The notes under the pieces: generated by a model
The model's input: the letters and a program-made list of their open reading frames with translations, nothing else
What the model was told of the DNA's origin: nothing
The model's database searches: none
Translations under genes and position numbers: made by a program
NCBI GenBank assembly: GCA_018398815.1
Contig: CM031616.1
Coordinates: 24,809,971 to 24,873,970 of the forward strand
DNA length: 64,000 nt
Origin: Conus ventricosus
Lineage: Eukaryota > Mollusca > Gastropoda > Neogastropoda > Conidae
Reading direction: 5' to 3'
In this document: positions 55,508 through 64,000 of the stretch, piece by piece
Numbering within the stretch: position 1 is the first letter of the stretch
Layout: each line of letters begins with the position of its first letter

Positions 55508-57531
55508 GAACGCAAATATGCTAGGGTGTGGAGAATAAAGCTGAACGAAATTTTGTCAGCAACACCCTGGAAGAAGGACTCAGAAAGAATAACAACAAAC
55601 CCTTCTGGCAGTACATTAAGACAAGGAGGCAGGACAACACTGGAGTTGCTCCACTAAAAGAGAAAGGGCAACTCTACAGCGACAACAAGAACAAGGCCCG
55701 TATCCTATTGAACCAGTTCAAATCTGTTTTCACCCGTGACCCAGACACCCCCACCCCACCCGTTGCCAATAGGTGCAACGAAGACATCCCCCCCATCGTC
55801 ATCAACACTGGCGGAGTCTACAAACTCCTTCAACAGCTTCAACCCCATAAGGCCCCCGGTCCCGACCAGATCCCCAACCTAGTCCTTAAAGAATGCGCCA
55901 GTAACCTCGCCCCGGCCATAGCAACCATGTTCCAGCTCTCCCTAGACACAGGTGACCTCCCATCCGACTGGCTAAATGCAAACGTCGCCTGTGTATACAA
56001 GAAAGGGGATAAGCATGCCGCCGAAAACTACAGACCCATCTCTCTTACCACTGTCACCTGTAAACTCTTGGAACACATCATCTGCCGACACATGCTCACC
56101 CACTTTGAAAAACACCACACCTTGACAAACCTCAACCACGGCTTCCGCAGCGGTTTCTCCTGCGAGACTCAACTCCTTCTAACCTCTCACGACCTCCTTA
56201 CTTCATTGGACCAAAAACATCAAGTCGACGTTGCTATACTGGACTTTTCCAAGGCGTTTGACACCGTCCCCCACAAGCGTCTCCTCTACAAACTCCACCA
56301 GTATGGTATTAGAGGATCGCTACACGCCTGGTTGTCAAACTTCCTCCAGCAGAGGAAGATGTGCGTTGTGATGGAGGGCGAGACTTCAGAAGCATCCTCG
56401 GTGGACTCTGGAGTGCCTCAGGGAACAGTTCTTGGCCCACTCCTCTTTCTCTGCCATATTAACGACCTGCCCGAAAGAGTAAAATCACAAGTGCGTCTCT
56501 TTGCCGATGACTGCCTTCTGTACCGACCCATCCATTCCCTGCAAGACCACCTACAGCTTCAAGAAGACCTCAAGAAACTCGAAACCTGGGCCACCGACTG
56601 GGGAATGAAATTCAACCCCAACAAGTGCTACATCTTGAGCATCCAGCAATCCAGCAACTTTACTTATTCACTCTGTAATACCCCCCTACAGAACGTCAAC
56701 ACCAATCCATACTTAGGTATCCTCTTCTCACATGACCTTTCCTGGAGCACCCACATTGCCCACATCTGTAAGAGAGCAAGCAGCACCCTTGGCTTCATTC
56801 GAAGGAACCTCCGCTCTTGCCCTCTACCATGTAAAAAGACCGCCTACCTGTCTCTTGTCCGGCCCGTCCTTGAATACGGGTCCACCATCTGGAGCCCGTA
56901 CCTAAAATCGGACATTGAAAAACTGGAAAGAGTGCAACGTCTCTCCGCCAGATTTATCACAGGGGACTACAAATCCCGAACACCCGGCTCCATCACAAGG
57001 ATGCTGAACACCCTACAACTCCCTCCACTACAGCAACGCAGACGTGATCTGCGCCTCATCCTTATGTACAAGGTGGTTGAGGGGTTGGTACCGGCCGTAC
57101 CACCTGCTGAGTACCTGACCCCAAATAAACCAGGACGCTTGATAAAACCTAAACAAGCAAGCGCCTACAACACCACCAGCGCCATCTCAGACCACATTAA
57201 AAACAATTCAAAATCCTTCAAAGTTAGCAGGTGCAAGACAGAACAACTCAGGAACTCATTCTTTGTTAGTGCCGTCCGTGACTGGAACCACCTGGAAGAA
57301 GAGACAGTGACAGCACCATCAGTCGAGTCCTTCAAGTCGAAAATCAACTCTCTAGGACAAATGTAGAAGCTAGGCTGCGCACTCCCCCCGTCCACTGCGC
57401 TAATGCCATATTCACATGGCGACAGCAGTGTAATGTACAGATACAGATACAGAATAAAACATGTCGCCAAATTCCCAGTGGAACCGTTCGCAGGCGTTAG
57501 TGGTCTTCTTCTTCCATGAACAGTATTCATA
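55504..57531 (+). mobile_element. LINE with open reverse transcriptase, 5'-truncated
   Basis: The insert is about 55512-57523. CCATGAAC flanks it (55504-55511 and 57524-57531), a likely 8-bp target duplication. It contains a single open RT frame and a short 3' UTR with ACAGAT repeats (57435-57452) and a CTT-rich end. GC content is higher than in the flanks. It lacks the endonuclease, so the copy is 5'-truncated. Confidence 0.75.
55528..57366 (+). pseudogene. LINE reverse transcriptase, 612 open codons
   Basis: The frame is open from just after a TAG (55522-55524) to the stop at 57364-57366; the first codon is GTG, so it is not a true start. Motifs: HKAPGPDQIPNLVLKECA, ENYRPISLTTVTCKLLEHI, GFRSGFSCETQLL, AILDFSKAFDTVPHKRLLYK (first Asp), SGVPQGTVLGPLLFL, RLFADDCLLY (F325 A D327 D328), NPYLGILFSHDLSW and VRPVLEYGSTIWSPYL. 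It ends NSFFVSAVRDWNHLEE. It is a jockey/CR1-group enzyme of a different family from 46113-47605. The absence of frame breaks implies a recent insertion. Confidence 0.88.
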
Positions 57532-57789
57532 TATCACTCGTTATTACAACTCAGAGTGTCTCGCTGCCATGCAGTTCTAATTGTACTTGAATCAAGTAGC
57601 TGGTGAATCATAGGATAGTGGTACCTGTGCTAAAAGGCTACAGAAATCAACAAAATCTATTTGCGGTAAAGTAGCAAGTCTTTTTGCGGTATCGTAATGT
57701 ACGACTTTGCGGTAATGTATTCTCGCGGTAGAGAGCATTTGCGGTAACGTATTGTAACCACGCGCGTATGTATGCCTTAATGTACTTGT

Positions 57790-59446
57790 GAACACAATTC
57801 AACTGACCGTCTTCAAGGACAGGTATATTTGGTGCGACTATTTTTTTGTCAGGTGCAAAGCGTGATGGGGAGGGGACAGGGAAACGGTGGGGATAGTGGG
57901 TGGGGGTAAGGATGGAGGTAAGTGGGGTTATGCACCGTGTGCATTATATATTAACAGCAAGACTGGCCGGACAAATGTCTCAGTGAGGGAGAGGGAGAAA
58001 ACGCGACAAGAGAAAAAAACTTTCCCTTCAAAAAGCAAGGAAGAAAACAGGGCCAGAGGGTAAATCTCCACGTAAATAAGGTTATGTATACAATGAATAA
58101 CTTTGTCAAAGCCCCCCAAGGGCCACCAAACAACGACAACATCAATGACAACATCTCCATTCCCAAGAATCAATGACATCTAAACAACGCCAACCATCCA
58201 CACAACCCAATACCACACCGCACAATTTGGCCCGTCAAAACTCCATACTTCATTTCAAAATCAAAACAATACAAAACAGAAGTTTAAAGAAGCACAGATT
58301 ACAAATAACAACCTTTCAAAGAAAAGCAAACGACCACATTCAACCATAAACTTCTATCAGCATAGGCAATTCGTGTCCCCCGTCTATTTCATCCATTTCT
58401 CTGCACAGCACCCATCAGCTTTGTCTGTCAACACTGTAGGCGAACACTTAATGAGAAAATCATCAAATAGTGTAACCACCACACTCGTCACAGTAATAAC
58501 TTCTTGCCAAGAAGAAAGAAAAATCGTCCATCAATGTACGACAAAGAAAAAGTTGGAAGTGGCTTCAATAGAACAACTCTCCATGCGGAAAGAGAGAAGA
58601 ACACAGGAAAAATTTCCCTGATTACCTTCCATGCTGATCTTTAAAAAAAAAAGAAAAAAAGTTGGGGGGGGGGGGGGGGGGGGGGACGTGCGCGCGCATG
58701 AACCCGCGCCTGTCCACGTATATTAATTTGTGACAAACTCTTTCATAGAAGTTACTGGTACGTACAAAAAAGGGTCAGATCATCAATAACATCTGTCAGG
58801 TAAGACTTCACATCTCTAGCTTTCCTGACCTGTAAACTCAGACATCAATAGCATCTTACAACATAATCAGATACATCACCAATCCCCTGGAGTTCGCCCG
58901 ACCTCATTTAGCCTATTACTAATCAACCTCATCAGTTAGCTTCCTGTATCAATATAACTCATTCATATGACCTCATCGGAACATTCTTCCACACCATCCA
59001 TATATCTTTCGTCATTTATCACATTGTTCCCCAAGTCTTCAATCTGCCTCATCCGCCAACCATCCATCATCAATACACATCAACCTCACTCTATCAGCAT
59101 CACCCATCCTGCATATCTCATCCAAGTCATCCATGAATACCTTCCATCAATGACAGCCACTGACTGCTCATGTGAATGGAACTGAGCCTCCCAATCAGCA
59201 TTCACCATAAACATCTAACCATAACCATGATTTAACAACATTATCCATGGACATCATTCATGAACAGTAATAACCTGCGTCACCTATTATCATATGTTGC
59301 AAACATAACCAACATCCAACAAATTGACATTATTTCTAATTCTATCCATGAATATCATTCTTCCACACCTCCTGTCAACATTTATCCATCCGCACCATCC
59401 ATCACCATCAGGGATTATTGTTCACCAGCATTAGATTCCTACTGAC
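57790..59446. other. Low-complexity flank, partly CATC-rich, no gene
   Basis: 57840-57930 is G-rich and 58660-58685 is a G run. From about 58780 the sequence is dominated by degenerate CATC/CAAC motifs that continue after the LINE to 61420. No coding signal. Confidence 0.6.
58663..58685. repeat. G homopolymer, 23 bases
   Basis: An uninterrupted G run following an A-rich stretch, then a GTGCGCGCGC tract. Confidence 0.85.
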
Positions 59447-59460
59447 AAACATAAGAGAAA

Positions 59461-59931
59461 GTGAACGTACATAAAGTTAAAGACATAAAGTTGAAATGGT
59501 TTCAGCTGAGAATATTGCATAGGTGTCTAGGTACTAATGTTATTTTAAAAGAAATGGGAGTGGCTGATAATGATAAATGTAGTTTTTGTGGTTCATGTAA
59601 AGATAGTATTGACCATATGCTTTGGAAATGTGCTTATGTTCAACAGTTTTGGAATTCTCTTGTTGGTTTAATTAAAGAAAAATGTGTCAAAGCAGAGAAT
59701 ATGAAATTAACAACGTCCTTAATATTATTGGGCTTCGATGTGACAATCAGTATTGATGATATTTTATATTTCATTATATTAGTAGCAAAACATTACGTAT
59801 ACACATGCAAATTAGAAGGAAACCCTCCCGAAACAACATCTTTTTTGAAAAAATTGAACTATAGATATAAAATCGAGCAACATAATGCATATTTAAGCTT
59901 ATGCTATACAACTTTTTTGAAAAATGGCTGA
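59461..59931 (+). pseudogene. LINE ORF2 C-terminus (zinc knuckle)
   Basis: Open to a TGA at 59929-59931. Reads DIKLKWFQLRILHRCLGTNV, then CSFCGSCKDSIDHMLWKCAY (C-x2-C...H-x4-C), FWNSLVGLIKEKC and LVAKHYVYTCKLEGN. It matches the ends at 25528 and 50613. The N-terminal part was lost at insertion. Confidence 0.85.
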
Positions 59932-60135
59932 CATATAAACCATTATTTTCCCATGTCTAAATGTTTGTGTATTGTATGTAATAATTATGGCTACTTTTGC
60001 TTCTATCGTAATGAATCATACAATGCTACTACATTATAGGTTAACCTTTTTCTTTTTCTTTTGAATTCTTTGTGGTTCACTTTCCCTTTTAGACTTAACA
60101 GTCCCAAATGTTTGTACAGATGCGTATAGATTCGC

Positions 60136-60163
60136 GCGCGCGCGCGCGCGCGTGTGTGTGTGT
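60136..60163. repeat. (CG)n(TG)n tract
   Basis: About 16 bp of CG followed by 12 bp of TG in the LINE 3' UTR; alternating purine-pyrimidine sequence. Confidence 0.85.
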
Positions 60164-60463
60164 GAAAATTCATAAAAGGTTTGAATATGTTTATTAATGC
60201 ACCTACACCCGCCTTATATTATGTAATTGGACTCATGTTGTACTACCTTAAACTCTCATCTGGTGATCTGTATATGTTTGTGTATGTATGTATGGTGGCT
60301 GTTTTTCTTTCTAGTCAATGTATATGTATGTGAATGTCATGTATTTGCATGAAAAATTATTTTAAAAAATTGAAAAAAAAAAACATAAGAGAAAGAACGA
60401 AAGCAAAATCTGATTGCAATATTTTTTTTATCAAGTTTTATTATGGAGAGGGTGGAAGCGGAA

Positions 60464-60500
60464 CGAGCGAGCGAGCGAGCGAGAGAGAGAGAGAGAGAGC

Positions 60501-60569
<69 letters not shown>

Positions 60570-60583
60570 GAGAGAGAGAAAGT
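60464..60583. repeat. (GA)n microsatellite
   Basis: GCGA units followed by a long GA tract with small interruptions. Arg/Glu-rich frames here are artefacts. Confidence 0.95.
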
Positions 60584-60980
60584 TTAAATTATCTTCTAGC
60601 CAATTTAAATGGTTTTTCTTTAGCTAAGTCCCCAATCAGTATAATCAAATCATATCACGTATCAATATCATCAATCCTTTAAGGAATCATCAAAATTCAT
60701 CCACATCCTCTCTCAGCTTCGGTCAACATTATCTTGCCAATCTACCACCTCAATTAATATAATAAATCAATATTTCTGCTTCGTATTACCCATTGGAACT
60801 TTCATCCACTCCGTTGGTCTATCCAACATTTTCCACTAGTTTCTCCACCAAATCATCGATCGGCTTCATCTGTCAGCGTCATCCATCAGCAGCACACATC
60901 AACCTCTGCCATCCGCAACTTTTCTCCAACACATCTCATCAACATCTTCTACCATTACCTCCTGTCATTATTATCTGTGG

Positions 60981-61237
60981 ACATCTGCCATCAACACCAC
61001 CCAGTCACCCCTTTTGAAACCACAGCTGCCATCAACACCACCCAGTCACCCTTTTGAAACCACAGCTGCCATCAACACCACCCAGTCACCCCTTTTGAAA
61101 CCACAGCTGCCATCAACACCACCCAGTCACCCCTTTTGAAACCACAGCTGCCATCAACACCACCCAGTCACCCCTTTTGAAACCACAGCTGCCATCAACA
61201 CCACCCAGTCACCCCTTTTGAAACCACAGCTGCCAGC
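60981..61237 (+). repeat. 41-bp tandem repeat, about six copies
   Basis: Copies start at 61021, 61061, 61102, 61143, 61184 and 61225 with CACAGCTGCCATCAACACC and continue ACCCAGTCACCCCTTTTGAA. A partial first copy begins near 60981. The copies are nearly identical (one is 40 bp), so expansion is recent. Confidence 0.95.
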
Positions 61238-61505
61238 CTCCACCCTCAACATCATCCATCAACGTCATCTATCCACACCCCAAAACATTATCATTGAGTA
61301 TCACGGGAGGAATGATATCCAACGACACTGTCATCATCGTCTCTTATCAATATCCTTAGTTCAAATCATCCATTAACTTTTTGTCTGCAGGTATCATCCA
61401 TCAGCTTCAGTTATCATCATTGTTCAAGACTATTAGAGCTGAAATATAAAAGAAAGAAATTAAGAAGGGGGATTGGGGGAAGGGGGATCAATATCTTCTG
61501 TTGAT

Positions 61506-62389
61506 GAGTATTTCTGTAAGCACCAGCCGCCGTGGCGAAGTGGTTAGCGTCGCGGACTCCCGGCTGGGAGGTCGTGGGTTCGAATCCCATCAGAGTCATG
61601 TGGGTTTTTTTCTGCCCCGACCGGCTCCTACCCAGAGTTGAGTTTGCTGCGGACTCAGTTGAAAAGACTGGGACCACACAGTCGAGTTTCATCCACTTAA
61701 TGGATGTGTTTCTGAGAGTGTTGCTCAAATTTCCTGACCAACACTGCAGGTGCCTGTATCTCTCGGGCCTGGTTGACGCCAGGATATATTATGAAAGGAA
61801 GCGTAGAGTACAGCCCTGTCATGTAGTCTCAGACCGAAATGGAAATCCGTAGCATCATCTTAATCATCCTCATTCCCATTGATCAGCATTAAAAAAAAAA
61901 GTCTCAAATTCTGTGGCCCTTCATGCCCTGCTCTCATGGTGACCTCAATTTCGATGTCCTCTCCTCGTCTGTGGCCTTGGTTTGCTTCCGTCGGGGTCAC
62001 CGGTATCGGCGAGTCAGTGGGGGCTGTCGTTGGACGGACGTGGTGGCGCCCTCCGGAGGGAGAGCTCACTCACGCCTGCTCCGCGACTAAGCAATTATTG
62101 TCGTCAGTAGGGGGCTTAGTAGGTGGTGTCCTGCGTATGTTAGATCAGAACAGGCGCCACTGAACACCACCGAAGTGACTCGGCAGCAGTGCAGTGTCTC
62201 CTCCGGTGGGTTGCCTCTTGACGACTTGACATTGACTGCTCCCTGTGGATTGCTGGTGCCAGGGCTGCGGCGGGGCTGACCGGCCTGTGGCTGTGGACGG
62301 GGTATCGGAATGAGTGGCGTGGGTGCCTTTGAGGTAGCGCAGAGGTTGGGACAGCAAAAAAAAAAAAGAAAAAGAGTATTGCTGTAAGC
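61506..62389 (+). mobile_element. Full-length 852-bp tRNA-derived SINE with 16-bp target duplication
   Basis: The insert is 61522-62373. The target duplication GAGTATTTCTGTAAGC (61506-61521) pairs with GAGTATTGCTGTAAGC (62374-62389), one mismatch. The tRNA-like head has an A box TGGCGAAGTGG (61533-61543) and B box GGTTCGAATCC (61577-61587). The body continues for about 750 bp and ends in an A-rich tail (62356-62373). Partial copies occur at 34296, 40340/42149 and 45290 (minus). At 852 bp it is unusually long for a SINE. Confidence 0.88.
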
Positions 62390-63760
62390 TGGACACAACA
62401 GAACAACCGTTGAGACCGTCAAGAGGAGAGGAGGGGTGGGGGGAGGGGGGAGGGGGAGGGGGAGGGGGGGATAGGGGGTGGAAGCCGGGGGCAGGAGCGG
62501 GAGTGCCGAGCTGAGAAGGGCAGAAGAGAACGAAGCTGAGGAGGAGACCGAGAACTCCGTGTGTTTCCCTCTCCAACCCCTTCCCCTCCGGAGAGATGTG
62601 TGTCTCCTGCGTATGTGTGTGCGCGCGCACGCATGCGCACGCGCACGAAAGCACGCGCGCATAATCTCTACCTATTTTGCTTTTTTTTTTTTAATTAGCT
62701 ACATGTTCTAGGAGAACATAATTAAATCTGTTACCTAACATCTCTTTGTTGGTGACAGAAAACATACCAACTTTACAAGAGAAAAAGACGTGAAGACAAA
62801 GAAAAATATTAAAAAAAGAAAAGAAAAAGAAAAAAGGAAAAAAAATGTATGTAATTTCATCGCACATCCAGTGGTGAATATTCGTTATCATCTCGAAAGT
62901 GAAACTAAGCCCAATGATAAAACAGAAACACACGTCCTTATTCCAGGCGACACAACAAACGCTTACTGTAGTAGGCTACTTTAGTCAGGACTGTACGACA
63001 AATAACAGGACAACTGTGCATGGGAGCAAGAGTTACCGTGCTTGTTCGTTGAAAGGAAATCTTAAATGGGGCAGGGAACAGTAAACAGGAAATGAAATAC
63101 AAGTAGGGTAACTCTTGCTCACATGATGAGATGAATACACGCCCATAACTCCAAAGGAATGCTGCTTTCGACACCCAATCGCTAAACAGAAATGACAAGA
63201 TAGAGCACACAGAACAAACAGGGACCCCCCCCCCCCCCCCCCAAAAAAAAAAAAAAAAAATAAAAAAAAAAATAAAAATAAAAAATGATAACAACAACAA
63301 CAACAAAAGTCAATAAATAAGAAATAAAATAAAAAAGCATGATCCAAGCTTGCCCAAAGACCCTGTACATAACACATCTACACAGCAACAATAAAAACTG
63401 CAGAAATCAACAAATACAAACTAACATTTATTAAAGACTGGCTCAGCCTTTTCGATCTTGAATAATATAGTCGAACGAACACAGTAGATGTGACAGGCAT
63501 AGGGTAGACGGGCAAGTTTGGAATATCCTTGTTTGGATGTTTCCTTGTGTGTTATGTGTGCTCTGTCTGTTGTGCAGAGCGCTCAGGACAACAGATTTTT
63601 TTTTTTTCAGTGCGTGTTTTTCCTGGATGGGTGGGTTTGAGTGCGTGTGTCTGTCCCCCTTGTGCATCAACATATCACACTGTGGAAGGCTCATAGAATA
63701 CTTTTTTTTAAACAACATGTACGTTTGTCACTGATGTGTGTGAGTTCGTGTGCATGCGTC
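62390..63760. other. Low-complexity end region without genes
   Basis: G-rich tract 62425-62475, GCGC/GCAC alternation 62620-62660, A-rich 62800-62845 and a C run then A run 63226-63262. No coding signal on either strand. Confidence 0.6.
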
Positions 63761-63768
63761 TATATTCT

Positions 63769-63770
<2 letters not shown>

Positions 63771-63811
<41 letters not shown>

Positions 63812-63906
63812 CGTGCACGCGCACGCGTGTGTGTGTGTGTGTGTGCGTGCGGTGCGCGCGCGTGCGCTTTTGTGTGTGTGTATGGGTGTGTGTGTGTGTG
63901 TGTGTG

Positions 63907-63940
<34 letters not shown>
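63771..63940. repeat. (GT)n/(GC)n/(GA)n microsatellite cluster
   Basis: GT tracts, a GCGTGCGTGCACGCGCACGC stretch, more GT, then (GA)n at 63909-63939. Alternating purine-pyrimidine sequence throughout. Confidence 0.95.
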
Positions 63941-63942
<2 letters not shown>

Positions 63943-64000
63943 CAAGTGTAAAGAAAAGGATACAACAACCGGCCTGTAAAAAAAAAAAAAAATTCCAGAC

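Larger units (their letters stand above)
54988..57768. mobile_element. TIR element with TTACCGCAAA subterminal repeats, interrupted by a LINE
   Basis: The left end (54988-55014) is ACGCGCGTGGT, six variable bases, then ACGTTACCGC; the right end (57742-57768) is its complement with different spacer bases. Inside each end are several ACCGCAAA motifs pointing the same way relative to the end (left about 55011-55113, right about 57658-57750). The LINE 55512-57523 splits it. The only frame of note is 55307-55507 on the minus strand. The superfamily was not identified and the target duplication is unclear. Confidence 0.6.
59447..60395 (+). mobile_element. 5'-truncated Tx1/L1-like LINE with 15-bp target duplication
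   Basis: The insert 59462-60380 is flanked by AAACATAAGAGAAAG at 59447-59461 and 60381-60395. It holds the last part of ORF2, a 3' UTR of about 450 bp and a short poly(A) tail. This is a textbook target-primed insertion, placed inside CATC-rich DNA. Confidence 0.92.

Noticed and set aside
60981..61237. Regular 41-bp repeats reminiscent of a CRISPR array
   Set aside because: The units abut without unique spacers and the DNA is eukaryotic; it is a simple tandem array.
61533..61600. tRNA gene
   Set aside because: A and B boxes are present, but the sequence is the head of a SINE with target duplication and tail, and no proper acceptor stem closes.
62087..62662. Proline- and serine-rich frames of up to 191 residues
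   Set aside because: They read through the G-rich tract and the SINE end on the opposite strand; composition artefacts.
63641..63979. Cysteine-rich small protein at the right edge
   Set aside because: Microsatellite translation with no signal peptide or cysteine spacing pattern.
1..64000. A novel defence or biosynthetic system
   Set aside because: The window holds one known chaperone-associated gene, one small nested gene and mobile DNA; no gene set suggests a multi-component system.

Overview
The window is eukaryotic nuclear DNA from an invertebrate animal, most likely a mollusc and probably a gastropod. That taxonomic call is an inference from the mix of element types (BEL/Pao, DIRS, several LINE clades, hAT, piggyBac, Kolobok, long tRNA-derived SINEs), the abundance of (CA)n and (TG)n tracts, and the style of the one well-conserved gene. 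There are no prokaryotic operons, rRNA genes or CRISPR arrays. No stand-alone tRNA gene was seen; the tRNA-like stretches are SINE heads.

The one clear host gene is an FKBP4/FKBP5-type immunophilin on the + strand. Nine coding exons between 10467 and 39474 join in phase to a 464-residue protein with two FKBP domains, three TPR repeats and an acidic tail. Its introns hold most of the mobile DNA. Intron 8 contains a second, small candidate gene (35613-37116) with its own TATA-like box and two possible 3' splice sites that open different reading frames.

Region 1-7330 is a stack of nested insertions. A minus-strand LINE is cut by a C-run/CCGG element, which carries a deleted BEL/Pao retrotransposon with intact LTRs, tRNA-Phe-like primer site and 5-bp target duplication. 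The same LINE is cut again by a hAT-like element that itself contains another. Region 7330-10466 is gene-poor, with eroded LINE pieces.

Within the FKBP introns: a + strand LINE scrap (intron 1); three copies of a tiny 53-72 bp retroposon, each with its own target duplication (introns 2, 4, 7); a nearly identical 560-bp tandem duplication (intron 4); a hAT-like element (intron 5); a DIRS-like tyrosine-recombinase element with inverted repeats and an internal complementary region (intron 6); a Tx1/L1-like LINE interrupted by a piggyBac remnant, plus a Kolobok-like element with a THAP finger (intron 7); and the nested gene, a SINE and another hAT-like element (intron 8).

Region 39475-64000 is intergenic. 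It holds a SINE split by a hAT-like element, a jockey/CR1-type LINE, a long decayed Tx1/L1-like LINE, a TIR element with TTACCGCAAA subterminal repeats interrupted by a LINE with an open 612-codon reverse-transcriptase frame, CATC-rich DNA carrying a 5'-truncated LINE with a 15-bp target duplication, a 41-bp tandem array, a complete 852-bp tRNA-derived SINE, and long simple repeats. No new biological system is evident. The most unusual signals are the nested two-frame gene, the micro-retroposons, and a set of CAG...CTG-ended elements that share 6-bp target duplications.
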